From assembly GCA_009784765.1 (NCBI GenBank), contig WQXP01000006.1:1-19071 (forward strand): a DNA stretch of 19,071 bases. The letters run 5' to 3'. This stretch comes from Oscillospiraceae bacterium (GTDB taxonomy: Bacteria > Bacillota > Clostridia > Oscillospirales > Ruminococcaceae). Below are positions 1 through 7,703 of this stretch, one piece after another. Position numbers and translations under genes: made by a program. Within the stretch, counting starts at the first letter, position 1. The number at the start of each line of letters is the position of its first letter. The notes under the pieces were generated by a model, which saw nothing but the letters and a program-made list of their open reading frames with translations, did not search any database and had not been told where the DNA came from.

Positions 1-1
1 A

Positions 2-2005
2 TGGCTTGCTTGCCAAGGGATTGATTTAACAGCGTGCAATCTTTCGACACTCGAAAGGTTGGACAAATTTGGTTATGCGCTGATTTTCGATGAGTTCGGG
101 AACGGACGCGCAGACAAAATTCAGCTTTGTATTCACAGCGTTTTGGCGGAGGCTTCAAAGGCCCAAAAAGCCAATATCCTGATGGTCTGCTCAGAGACGC
201 TGATGCAGGTTTGGTATTCGTTGCTCATTTCTGAAATCGGGGCGGACTTTAAGTTCATCTCTGCTGACGGAAACTCTGTGGCGTTTTACTCAGACGGCAC
301 ATCGAATCTGTACATCGTGGCTGAAGAAAAGCTCAAAGCTTCCGGCGGTATTGAGGGCGGCTTCCTGAAAGACGCGGGCGTAACATGGGACTTGATGATA
401 ATCGACGCAGTTTTAGCCGTCGGCGGCGCGGATTGGGCAGGGTATTACAACAACTGCAAGAACAAAGCCAAGAAGCTTTTGGTTTTCGCGCCGTGTCCTT
501 TTCCTTATGATATTGACATATCTTCTTCGTTCTCGGTTCTCAAAGATATGCTGAAAAGCTTCGTTAAAGATGAAGAACGCAAAGGGCAAATCGCTGAGCT
601 GAAAATCGACGAGAACATTGTCGCCTTTAACAGAGATACGCCGATTACGCGGTATTATTCTTCGACAATGCTCAAAGAACAAGGGCCGAATGTAGTTGTC
701 TGCGAATATGAAATCAACAAAGAGTTGTTTAACTCTTCTAACAAGCTTCTTGATATTCAGACGGGGTTGCCTTACTACAGTTACGGCGGCAATGTGTTCG
801 AGGAGTTCAACACGGATTTACGGCATAAGTATATGCGCCAGCTTTATGATAAAGGCGACGTTGAAAAGCTCCGCAAAGCTGACGCTAAGTTGGATATGTT
901 CTTGACTAAGCTTGACACGGTTCTTAAAAACGACGGAAACAACGCTGTGATTTACTTCACTTCACATGATACACTCGGGTATGTCCGCAAAGTGCTGAAT
1001 GTGATTTATTCGCAATTCGCTAAGGATAACAAGATTATCACCCGCACGGACACTGTCTTGGACAGGCGGCATCTCAAGCTTCGGTTCAGTGCAGAGGGGG
1101 CAGATGTGGCGCGGATTACTCTCGCGACTGACCTCATGGGCGACCACTATGACGGTATGGGGAAATCCACCCACGTGTTTAACTATGAATACCCGGAAAA
1201 TCCTGCTGAATTAGAGCGAAGGTATTTCAGAACAGCGCGAATCGGGCAGGGGCTTTATGTTCCTGATGAGTTTATTATCTTCGTTGACAAGAGCAGCAAA
1301 TTCGACGGGCGGGTGCTTTCAAAGGTAATGTTCGGGGGGATTTGCGGCAGTGTCAAAGTCAAGATTCCGTCGCAGAATCTGCTGTTCTGGGTTCCTGAGG
1401 CGCAGAAATATATTGCAGAAGTAATTGCGGATTTGAAGTCTGTCATTTACAATTCTCGCGGGGCTACAACAGAACACGCTCGCAACTATTGCGTGCAGTA
1501 TAACATTGCGGACAGAGGGCTTGTTCCTACGGCGGGAAAAGCGGCGCGGCACGCAGAAGAGGCACTCAACAAGTTAGTCGGCTTTTTTGATGTAGGGCGG
1601 TTCATGCCCGTAGACGGTGAACCTGTCGATAAAAAAATCCTCACCGAAAAAATCCGCGAAAGCTTAGTTGAGTTTAAGAGCGGATATGTCTACTATGAGG
1701 AAACGGGCAATGTTAAGCCTAAGGTAATCAAAGAAACGACGATGAACGATTCTTGTGCTGTAATCAAGTCATACGACACCCATGATATTGTCAAGGGGGT
1801 TGCGGCGGCTAAGAGTGAGCTTGAGAAGATGGTCGGAAAAGCCGCCAAGGGCAAGTATCCCGTTGTTCGCGGGGCGGTTGCGAAGCTCCCTGAAGGGCTG
1901 AAAACGCCGATTTTGTATAACATCTGGAAATATTGCAAAGTCGAAAAAGGTTACAAGAAATCGCTCAAAGAGTTTATTGAGCAATATAACAAAGGAACTA
2001 TCTGA
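2..2005 (+). CDS. Degenerate SNF2-family helicase-like protein, 5' end outside the window
   Basis: The reading frame is open from base 2 to the TGA at 2003-2005 (667 codons visible). A TTG at 59 is possible but has no well-spaced ribosome site, and helicase-like sequence continues upstream of it, so I call the gene 5'-partial. The layout matches an SNF2/RapA two-lobe helicase. DEFGNGRADK (89-118) sits where the Walker A motif DEMGLGKT is expected, ILMVCSETLMQVW resembles motif Ia, WDLMIIDAVL (around 386-415) replaces the DEAH box, and LLVFAPCPF resembles motif III. NNAVIYFTSHDTLGYV starts the second lobe, and RRYFRTARIGQ (1217-1249) is motif VI with both arginines kept. The Walker A lysine is replaced by arginine and the DEAH glutamate is lost, so ATP hydrolysis is probably impaired; this is inference. 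The roughly 230 residues after motif VI are unassigned. The next gene starts 53 bases downstream, suggesting one operon. Confidence 0.72.
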   Translation, partial: WLACQGIDLTACNLSTLERLDKFGYALIFDEFGNGRADKIQLCIHSVLAEASKAQKANILMVCSETLMQVWYSLLISEIGADFKFISADGNSVAFYSDGTSNLYIVAEEKLKASGGIEGGFLKDAGVTWDLMIIDAVLAVGGADWAGYYNNCKNKAKKLLVFAPCPFPYDIDISSSFSVLKDMLKSFVKDEERKGQIAELKIDENIVAFNRDTPITRYYSSTMLKEQGPNVVVCEYEINKELFNSSNKLLDIQTGLPYYSYGGNVFEEFNTDLRHKYMRQLYDKGDVEKLRKADAKLDMFLTKLDTVLKNDGNNAVIYFTSHDTLGYVRKVLNVIYSQFAKDNKIITRTDTVLDRRHLKLRFSAEGADVARITLATDLMGDHYDGMGKSTHVFNYEYPENPAELERRYFRTARIGQGLYVPDEFIIFVDKSSKFDGRVLSKVMFGGICGSVKVKIPSQNLLFWVPEAQKYIAEVIADLKSVIYNSRGATTEHARNYCVQYNIADRGLVPTAGKAARHAEEALNKLVGFFDVGRFMPVDGEPVDKKILTEKIRESLVEFKSGYVYYEETGNVKPKVIKETTMNDSCAVIKSYDTHDIVKGVAAAKSELEKMVGKAAKGKYPVVRGAVAKLPEGLKTPILYNIWKYCKVEKGYKKSLKEFIEQYNKGTI

Positions 2006-2058
2006 GGCAAATTTAATAAAAACGGCAACCTAACTAACCGATTAAGGTGGTGAATTAT

Positions 2059-5000
2059 ATGGCAGAATACGTCGAAAAGCCAATTAAAGATATGATTGGG
2101 GATTTCTACCAATCCCACGCCGCAGGCGATTTTGAGGCTATGGAAAAGCCGCTCAAAATTCTGCAGCGCAAGATTTTTGAGGGCAACCTTGACAGTGCGC
2201 CTTTTATCGACTATTACAACGATATGTTCAGCGGAAGAATGTCTTTCAACGCCCTTGTGAATGTGAAAGACTATCCTTTCGAGAGCATTTTCAGAGAGCT
2301 TCTGCAGAACACGTTCGACTGTTTTTACGATGTTCCTGATGTTAAAATCATCGTGAACTTCAAGGAAAATAACGAGATTTCGTTGTCTTACAACGAGGTC
2401 GGCTTCACCATGGAGCAGTTTCTTTACTACCTTGCTTTCGGGCGTAATAAAATCGACAAATATAAAGAGGGGCGGTTCGGGGTTGGTGCAAAGTCTGTTT
2501 TCATGAATGTGCAACAGCTCTCCATGCGTTCGAACAACTTCGGCTTCAAAATCGAGAACAAGGGCGGCGCACTCAAAATCACAGATTTAGACCTGCTGCG
2601 CGAACTTGTCAAAGGTACGGAAATAACCGTTCGCGTACTTCCCGAACAATATACGCGCATTAAAGAAAATTTCATGACCATTGCGGACACCAAGGGCGAT
2701 TTCATCAACCTTGTTGAGCTTTGCTTTGCTTTCAATCGCAAGAAAGTCATGAATCCGCCTGTGGCAGACCCGGAAAACAAAGGCGACGCTAAGGAAGAAC
2801 TCGCACGGACATTTAATATCGCGGTTATGGAAAAGGGCAAAATCGCGAACTTGTATAAAATCGCATACTCTTCTGCCAAGGAAGATGAGAAGAATCGCAC
2901 TATACGCTTTTTCCAGAACAACAAAAGCGTGGTTGACTTCATCTGCTATGAAGAAGACGGGTTTTCTTACCTTGTGCCTTTCGCTGTGGCGGCTTCTAAG
3001 CGCGAGAGCATCGTCAAAGTTTTCATGCAGAAGTATAACTTCTTCTCCACATATGAGCTTACGGGGCTGATTAACAAAAGCGGAAACGCAAACGAGAGCA
3101 TTCTTGAAGAGAAGCTGTCGGCATTTTTCGTCAGCGTTTCGAACGAGTATATCACCATGTACCGCACGGGAATTAAAGCGGAGAGTGAGAAAATCGTTGC
3201 GCAAAAAGTCGAGCAAGGCGTTCGTGATTTGATTAGCGCGTACAGCGAATACTTTGTTCTTGCTATGAACCCTCTTCCCGGGGTCGGGACTAAGGAAGAG
3301 CCTCGTTATGGGCTCAGCCCCAAGTCTTACGCTTTTGAGTTCATCAAGAACTTTATCATGACCTCTGTCTTAGTGAAAGACCTCAAGACGACTTTTCAAG
3401 AGAACGTGTCAATCCAGTTTCCCGGCGAAAAAGAGCCTGTTGCTTACCCTAAACTCAAAGAGACGGCGTTCTTGCAAGAGAAAAAGCACGTCAGTGTGCA
3501 AGACCATGAGTCAGGCGATGCTTATGATTGTTATGTCCGCGATGAACGGGAAAAGCTATTAGCGAGTGTCGGTTCAAAGCCCGATAAGACGCTGTGCTTT
3601 GTCTATCACTGGCAGAGCGAAATGGACGCAGACGGTAATGTCGAAAAAAGCGGGCGTGAGTTTTATTATGAGTTCATTCGCGACAGCGGAACCTATATCA
3701 TCGAGTCAAAAACTAAGGCGGGTTTGCTTGATTATAACCTGCATTTCGGGTTCAACAGCGTCGCGGGAATGACCCTCGGCAAGTTCGCCGGGGAGGGCAG
3801 TTTCATTCAAGATGAGGACGCCCTCGAATATGTGTTCACTTTCATGGACGATGCGTTTAATGAAGATTATCGCGTGAGTATGCGTTCTTATCAGCTCTTT
3901 GTTACTCACGAATTGGAAGAACACGTTGTTGATATATCCCGCATAAAAATCAACAACCTCAAGAATGCGATGGAAACCCTCATGAACCGCCGTTATCGTT
4001 TCGCGACTACTCAAGCTTATAACGACACAGCGAAAGTAGTCCTCAACGTGTTTACGGCAGGGAAAGACACGATTACTTTCCTCAAAGAAATCAAAGCCCA
4101 AGGAAGCCAAGTAACTCTCGCCCTTGATATTAACAAGAAATATCGTTTCTCTGTTTACGGCAATCAGTTTTTAATTCCGGGGCGGATTACTAATTCGCAG
4201 ATGTACGATATTGTCGGCGACCTCGAAGCCATGATTGAAACGGGAATGCTTTTCGGACGCAGGTTTGATTTCCCGATAGCGCAAATCAAATACTCATATG
4301 ACGCGAAGATGCTCTATCGTCTTTTGCATTGCGAAGATGTAAGCATTGAAGACATTCAGAACATTGTGCCGCGTCTGTTTATCAGCAATTTCGGGTTAGA
4401 CAAACTCGCCCTTCTCGGAGCGGGTGACAAATTCCTCGGAATTATCGACATTGGTGCGGCAATCCCCGAAGAGTTCGACGGGCAGGTAGTCCGCATGGTA
4501 ATTATGTGCGATGACTATTCCAAAGCTGAAGTCGCTGATGTGATTGAGCTTTTACTCACGGGGGAAAACAACGGGCTGATTTCGTCGGCTCTTGTCAAAA
4601 ACGTCGAGCCGAATATAATCCTGCCCGACCAGATGGCGTACTACAATCGCCCTCTGCCTGAGATAACTAAAGAAGAGTTCGAGTTCCTGCGCGGGGAAAT
4701 TCGCGGGCTGAAAGAAACAGCGGCGGCGAATGCGGCGGCGGCAAAAGTTGCGGCGGCGAATGCAAGCTCAAATCAGACAGGGAGCGACTTTACCCGCAAC
4801 CTCAAACCTGTCGGGAACACCGAACGCTCTTATCGCAACTACTTCGCGAAAGATGTGAACTTCAAGCTTTTCGGATACGGCGGCTGTTGCCCTGTCTGCG
4901 ATATTGAAGTCGATACAATCAACAGCTTCGCAGTCCGCGATTTCCTTGTAGAAGTTCTCGCGGCAGTTTCGAACGAAGGTGGGGAGGCTGCTAATGCGGA

Positions 5001-5316
5001 AAAAGAAAAGCAGTTCAAGTTCTCATTGTATATGTGTGCGAACGACGCTTGCGCCGCAGACGGCTGGGTAATCGAACACGTCAGCATCGGCGGAATGAAC
5101 CCGTTCATGTGGCTCAGCGAGATTACCTCCACAGCCACAATCGCACCGGAGTTCCTGCACTGCAGTATCAAGCTCAGCACTCGTGTTACTCATGAGATTC
5201 CCGTCAACGGCGACGCCCCGGTAAATCCGCGAGCGTTCTCTACCCCGCAGACCTCCATTGATTTCGTTCTCTCACCGCTCCTTGCGGCGAAATGGGTGGA
5301 AGATAATATCAGTTGA
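2059..5316 (+). CDS. Large GHKL (Hsp90/MORC-like) ATPase with C-terminal zinc-ribbon-like motif
   Basis: The start is ATG 2059, preceded by AAGGTGGTG at 2044-2052; GTG codons at 2047 and 2050 lie inside that ribosome site. The protein has 1085 residues. The N-terminal 150 residues carry the GHKL (Bergerat) ATP-binding motifs: E80-LLQ-N84-TF-D87 (N box), Y111-NEVGF (the variant G1 box seen in sacsin-like and MORC-like proteins in place of DxGxG), and EGRFGVGAKS with G138, G141 and G143 (G2 box and lid). The long middle section is not recognised. An Ala/Asn-rich linker lies around 4717-4780. Near the C-terminus, C943-C944-P-V-C947 and C993-ANDA-C998 form a probable zinc ribbon. No membrane segment or signal peptide is evident. 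Prokaryotic GHKL ATPases are known to occur beside superfamily II helicases in restriction-like and conflict systems, so a DNA- or nucleoprotein-remodelling role with the upstream helicase-like protein is a reasonable but unproven inference. Confidence 0.75.
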   Translation: MAEYVEKPIKDMIGDFYQSHAAGDFEAMEKPLKILQRKIFEGNLDSAPFIDYYNDMFSGRMSFNALVNVKDYPFESIFRELLQNTFDCFYDVPDVKIIVNFKENNEISLSYNEVGFTMEQFLYYLAFGRNKIDKYKEGRFGVGAKSVFMNVQQLSMRSNNFGFKIENKGGALKITDLDLLRELVKGTEITVRVLPEQYTRIKENFMTIADTKGDFINLVELCFAFNRKKVMNPPVADPENKGDAKEELARTFNIAVMEKGKIANLYKIAYSSAKEDEKNRTIRFFQNNKSVVDFICYEEDGFSYLVPFAVAASKRESIVKVFMQKYNFFSTYELTGLINKSGNANESILEEKLSAFFVSVSNEYITMYRTGIKAESEKIVAQKVEQGVRDLISAYSEYFVLAMNPLPGVGTKEEPRYGLSPKSYAFEFIKNFIMTSVLVKDLKTTFQENVSIQFPGEKEPVAYPKLKETAFLQEKKHVSVQDHESGDAYDCYVRDEREKLLASVGSKPDKTLCFVYHWQSEMDADGNVEKSGREFYYEFIRDSGTYIIESKTKAGLLDYNLHFGFNSVAGMTLGKFAGEGSFIQDEDALEYVFTFMDDAFNEDYRVSMRSYQLFVTHELEEHVVDISRIKINNLKNAMETLMNRRYRFATTQAYNDTAKVVLNVFTAGKDTITFLKEIKAQGSQVTLALDINKKYRFSVYGNQFLIPGRITNSQMYDIVGDLEAMIETGMLFGRRFDFPIAQIKYSYDAKMLYRLLHCEDVSIEDIQNIVPRLFISNFGLDKLALLGAGDKFLGIIDIGAAIPEEFDGQVVRMVIMCDDYSKAEVADVIELLLTGENNGLISSALVKNVEPNIILPDQMAYYNRPLPEITKEEFEFLRGEIRGLKETAAANAAAAKVAAANASSNQTGSDFTRNLKPVGNTERSYRNYFAKDVNFKLFGYGGCCPVCDIEVDTINSFAVRDFLVEVLAAVSNEGGEAANAEKEKQFKFSLYMCANDACAADGWVIEHVSIGGMNPFMWLSEITSTATIAPEFLHCSIKLSTRVTHEIPVNGDAPVNPRAFSTPQTSIDFVLSPLLAAKWVEDNIS

Positions 5317-5325
5317 CAGTTATTT

Positions 5326-5446
5326 CTTGACGAACACCACATCTCAACCACAATATAGCAAAACAAGAGCGATTCTCCCGCAGGGGCGGCTCTGCCGCTC
5401 CGTAGGGAGATAGCTTGACGAAGCAATACACTTCAACCACAATATA
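5326..5446 (+). repeat. Imperfect direct repeat flanking palindromic element A
   Basis: Two copies of a block of about 32 bases, 5326-5357 and 5414-5446, both start CTTGACGAA and end TCAACCACAATATA, with several differences in between. They are about 88 bases apart and enclose palindromic element A. The arrangement looks like a tandem duplication of a repeat unit or the footprint of an insertion. Confidence 0.6.
5358..5422 (+). repeat. Palindromic repeat element A
   Basis: It starts GCAAAACAAGAGC and ends CTTGACGAA, enclosing an imperfect hairpin. The arms are 5374-5390 and 5394-5410, with 13 of 17 positions paired and a TCT loop. The same flanks and the same loop context (GGCTCTGCC) recur at 16480-16574, and related flanks occur at 13889-13944. 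It lies after the GHKL gene and upstream of the terminator at 5451. No T-tract follows, so it is not itself a classical terminator. Confidence 0.7.
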
Positions 5447-5450
5447 TAGT

Positions 5451-5480
5451 AAACTCCGCGCTTTTGCGCGGAGTTTTGTT
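5451..5480 (+). terminator. Intrinsic terminator ending the SNF2/GHKL operon
   Basis: AAACTCCGCGC (5451-5461), a TTTT loop and GCGCGGAGTTT (5466-5476) form a perfect 11-bp stem, and the last Ts run on into TTTGTTG. With the GHKL stop at 5316 and the next promoter at 5520, it isolates the upstream gene pair from the dcw operon. The A/T ends mean it may also act weakly on the other strand. Confidence 0.88.
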
Positions 5481-5503
5481 GTATATAGTATAAAAGTTTC
5501 ATT

Positions 5504-5548
5504 TTTTTTCAAAAAAGTATTGACAATTGGAAAATAGGGGTGTATAAT
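5504..5548 (+). promoter_or_regulatory. Sigma-A promoter of the dcw operon, with an AT palindrome upstream
   Basis: The -35 box TTGACA (5520-5525) and -10 box TATAAT (5543-5548) both match consensus and are separated by exactly 17 bases. Two bases upstream of the -35 box lies TTTTTTCAAAAAAG (5504-5517), a possible UP element or bend, also found just upstream of the ftsZ promoter. Transcription should start near 5555, giving an mraZ leader of about 150 bases. Two GTGGT motifs (5555-5559 and 5562-5566) near the start could be weak MraZ sites, because MraZ proteins bind short G-rich direct repeats at their own promoters. They do not match a known consensus well. Confidence 0.85.
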
Positions 5549-5593
5549 AGAGAGGTGGTTTGTGGTGAACGAGTCATAAAAAGTGATTTTTGT

Positions 5594-5623
5594 TGTTGAT
5601 AACTCTGTGGAAAATGTTGAAAA
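5594..5623 (-). promoter_or_regulatory. Cluster of three DnaA-box-like 9-mers in the mraZ leader
   Basis: Read on the - strand, the 9-mers are TTATCAACA (5594-5602), TTTTCCACA (5606-5614) and TTTTCAACA (5615-5623). Against TTATCCACA they match at 8, 8 and 7 of 9 positions. All share one orientation and are closely spaced. They lie about 40-70 bases downstream of the predicted start, inside the leader, where bound DnaA could block elongation. DnaA-linked control of the mraZ-ftsL operon has been discussed in Bacillus subtilis; its application here is inference. Confidence 0.45.
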
Positions 5624-5629
5624 AGCTAA

Positions 5630-5684
5630 AGAAGGGATAAGCCCAAAGAACGGGCTTTGCCCGTTCTTTGGGCGAATCTTGACA
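5630..5684 (+). repeat. Palindromic repeat element E in the mraZ leader
   Basis: GCCCAAAGAACGGGC (5641-5655), a TTT loop and the exact reverse complement (5659-5673) form a perfect 15-bp hairpin. The flanks GGGATAAGCCC on the left and GGGCGAATCTTGACA on the right match element D at 15096-15152 in inverted orientation. It ends about 20 bases before the mraZ ribosome site, so it may affect leader stability or translation. There is no T-tract typical of a terminator. Confidence 0.75.
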
Positions 5685-5707
5685 GCAAAAAATTGAGGTG
5701 CAAAATT

Positions 5708-6121
5708 ATGAGAGGTGAAGCGACATCAACCCTTGATGTTAAAGGTCGATTGAATTTCCCTGCGGCGTTTCGCAAGGGGTTCGGCGACAGCTTTGTCTTG
5801 GTGAAGGCCCTCAAAGTTCCCTGCATTCAGGTTTACAGCACAGAGCATTGGGAAGAGTTCAAGACAAGCCTTCTCAGCAACTCGCCGCGGACGAAAGCAG
5901 AACAGGTTCTGCGGTTCATAAGTGCCACTGACGGCGAAACGGACAAACAGGGGCGATTCTTTATGCCGGCGCATTTGCGAAAGTATGCGAACCTTGACAG
6001 CGAAGTCGTCTTCAAAGACTTGGGGATTGACGGCAAAATCGAAATCTGGAGTGCAGCAGAACTCGAGCGTAATGTCGAGAGCATCGACATCGACAGCTTA
6101 GTAGACGAATTGAGCTTGTGA
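5708..6121 (+). CDS. mraZ: MraZ, transcriptional regulator of the dcw cluster
   Basis: The protein has 137 residues, close to the usual 140-150 for MraZ. It contains the two SpoVT/AbrB-like repeats, each with the DxxxR signature: DVKGR near the N-terminus (MRGEATSTLDVKGRL) and DKQGR in the second half. The start is ATG 5708, preceded by GAGGTG at 5695-5700; the frame is open further upstream but that stretch is the leader hairpin. MraZ proteins form ring oligomers that bind direct repeats at their own operon promoter, usually as repressors. As first gene of the cluster it overlaps rsmH by one base (TGATG), indicating translational coupling. Confidence 0.95.
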   Translation: MRGEATSTLDVKGRLNFPAAFRKGFGDSFVLVKALKVPCIQVYSTEHWEEFKTSLLSNSPRTKAEQVLRFISATDGETDKQGRFFMPAHLRKYANLDSEVVFKDLGIDGKIEIWSAAELERNVESIDIDSLVDELSL

Positions 6122-7062
6122 TGGAGAAGACAACTTTCAACCACAGGAGTGTTCTGTTACACGAAACAATCGCCTTACTCGACATTAAGGGCGGCGGGCT
6201 GTATGTCGATTGTACTACAGGCGGCGGCGGGCATTCAGCGGCGATTGCTGCAAAATTAGCCGAGTATGGCGGCGCGAAAGGCAAGCTGATTTGCTTCGAC
6301 CGCGACGCAAGCGCGATTACAGCGGCGAAATCGCGGCTTTCGCAGTATAAAAACATCGAGTTCATAAACGCGAACTTCGCAGACATGGCAGAATATGACA
6401 TCTGCGGCGCAGACGGCGTAGTCATGGATTTGGGCGTATCATCTCACCAGTTAGACACTGCTGAGCGGGGGTTTTCTTTTCACGAGGACGCACCCTTAGA
6501 TATGCGAATGAACGCCGAAGACGCGCTTAGCGCGTATAATATAGTCAACGAGTATTCGCAGGAAGACTTAACGCGAATATTATTTGAATACGGTGAGGAA
6601 AAACACGCCCGTGCGATAGCCCGAGGGATTATTCGGCGGCGCGAACTCTCACCTGTTACGACCACGGGGGAACTCGCTGAGGTGATTCGCACCAACGTCC
6701 CCCTTTCCTATCGAAACGCCAAGAATCCTTGCCGAAAAGCGTTTCAGGCGATTCGAATGGAAGTCAACGATGAACTGCCGAGCCTTGAGCGGGGGTTGCA
6801 GGCAGCTTTCGCAGCACTCAAGAGTGGCGGGCGGTTTGCTGTTATCACTTTTCATTCTCTTGAAGACCGCTTAGTCAAGCGAACATTTGCAGGGTTCGCT
6901 CAAGGGTGTGATTGCCCGAGAGAACTCCCCCTGTGTGTGTGCGGTAAACGTCCGAAGGCGGCTCATGTTACACGCAAACCCGTCGAACCGGGAGAGGGCG
7001 AACTCGCGGATAATCGGCGAGCAAGAAGCGCAAAACTCAGAGCCGTTGAAAAATTGCCGTAA
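6121..7062 (+). CDS. rsmH: 16S rRNA (cytosine(1402)-N4)-methyltransferase RsmH (MraW)
   Basis: RsmH uses S-adenosylmethionine to methylate N4 of C1402 in the ribosomal P site. The protein has 313 residues, the normal family length. It opens with RSVLLHETIALL, followed by the SAM-binding loop D30-CTTGGGGHS39 and the acidic strand-end motif FDRDAS (59-64). It also shows VMDLGVSSHQLD, RAFSFHEDAPLDMRM-like sequence (here GFSFHEDAPLDMRM), FHSLEDRLVKR and a Cys-containing stretch (CDCPRELPLCVCG) typical of the C-terminal part. GTG at 6118 is an alternative start giving one extra residue. No good ribosome site is present, consistent with coupling to mraZ through the overlap. Confidence 0.96.
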   Translation: MEKTTFNHRSVLLHETIALLDIKGGGLYVDCTTGGGGHSAAIAAKLAEYGGAKGKLICFDRDASAITAAKSRLSQYKNIEFINANFADMAEYDICGADGVVMDLGVSSHQLDTAERGFSFHEDAPLDMRMNAEDALSAYNIVNEYSQEDLTRILFEYGEEKHARAIARGIIRRRELSPVTTTGELAEVIRTNVPLSYRNAKNPCRKAFQAIRMEVNDELPSLERGLQAAFAALKSGGRFAVITFHSLEDRLVKRTFAGFAQGCDCPRELPLCVCGKRPKAAHVTRKPVEPGEGELADNRRARSAKLRAVEKLP

Positions 7063-7076
7063 GTAAGGAGGCAGCC

Positions 7077-7580
7077 ATGCTCAGACATAGTGACAAAACC
7101 CAGGATTTAGAACTCGAGCTTTTTGAAACATCACAAAAAGAAAGCTTGGCTAAATCCAAAAAGCACCAAGCGCGAACAGTCGCGAATCGCGACCTTAACG
7201 ACACGTCGGCGCGGCGCGGGGACTGGCGCGTCATGACTCTCATCGGGGCGGTGGTTATGTTCGCCTTCTGCGCGTTTATCTACGGTGACATAGAGCTTAA
7301 TCAGCTTAACGCACGTTCGAACGAGGTTTTGGACGCAATAGAAGAGGCGCGTCGCATTAACACGCAGTTATTGGGGGAACTCAGCAGCAGGGCATCTCCT
7401 GCACGTGTTGAAGAGTTCGCCGCTGAAAACGGGCTTGTGCGTGTACTCAATCGCGATGTTATTCCTTTTGAAATTGATATAGGCAACACTGTCCAACTCG
7501 CTTACAGACCGCCTCTGCGCTTTTTCGAGCGATTTAGCAACGGTTTCTACAACGCCTTGGAATTTTTGGGCTTTTTGTAG
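7077..7580 (+). CDS. ftsL: FtsL-like septum formation protein
   Basis: The start is ATG 7077, five bases after a perfect AAGGAGG (7065-7071). The product has 167 residues. A polar, lysine/arginine-rich cytoplasmic segment of about 50 residues precedes one transmembrane helix (VMTLIGAVVMFAFCAFIYG, about 52-70), followed by a heptad-rich coiled coil (about 72-105) and a short extracellular tail. This is FtsL topology, and the position between rsmH and the class B PBP is the classical ftsL slot. FtsL joins DivIB and DivIC to activate the septal FtsW-PBP synthase. FtsL is often 90-130 residues, so this one is long at both ends. Sequence identity is weak, as usual for the family, so the call leans on topology and synteny. 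Confidence 0.82.
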   Translation: MLRHSDKTQDLELELFETSQKESLAKSKKHQARTVANRDLNDTSARRGDWRVMTLIGAVVMFAFCAFIYGDIELNQLNARSNEVLDAIEEARRINTQLLGELSSRASPARVEEFAAENGLVRVLNRDVIPFEIDIGNTVQLAYRPPLRFFERFSNGFYNALEFLGFL

Positions 7581-7600
7581 AATATATATTATGGACAAGA

Positions 7601-7672
7601 CAGTTGACGCCAATTGACAATTGACGCCAATTGACAATTGACAATTGACAATTGACAGTTGACAGTTGTTTT
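7601..7672 (+). repeat. TTGACAA heptad array between ftsL and the PBP gene
   Basis: TTGAC starts at 7604, 7614, 7621, 7631, 7638, 7645, 7652 and 7659. The steps are 10, 7, 10, 7, 7, 7 and 7 bases. The unit is TTGACAA or TTGACAG, with two 10-base variants TTGACGCCAA that make a 17-base higher-order repeat. The array ends in CAGTTGACAGTTGTTTT, an end almost shared with the arrays at 10086 and 5309. It begins about 20 bases after the ftsL stop. Each unit resembles a -35 box, but no good -10 box follows. Confidence 0.85.
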
Positions 7673-7703
7673 AGGAAATATGTTCGGGAGGACGAAAAAT
7701 AGT

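Noticed and set aside
1951..3216. Antisense open frames of 171-209 codons opposite the helicase-like and GHKL genes
   Set aside because: They overlap well-supported genes, lack ribosome sites and family motifs, and their composition mirrors the coding strand.
5641..5673. Terminator or attenuator before mraZ
   Set aside because: The stem is perfect but no T-tract follows, and the same element occurs elsewhere as a repeat.
5657..5707. Longer MraZ N-terminus
   Set aside because: The extra codons are the right arm of the leader hairpin and its flank, and GAGGTG before ATG 5708 fits a normal MraZ start.
7604..7664. Multiple -35 boxes (TTGACA) as promoters for the PBP gene
   Set aside because: No TATAAT-like box lies about 17 bases downstream of any unit, so a promoter here is not supported.
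7601..7672. Possible CRISPR array
   Set aside because: The repeat unit is 7-10 bases with no spacers, so it is a simple tandem repeat.
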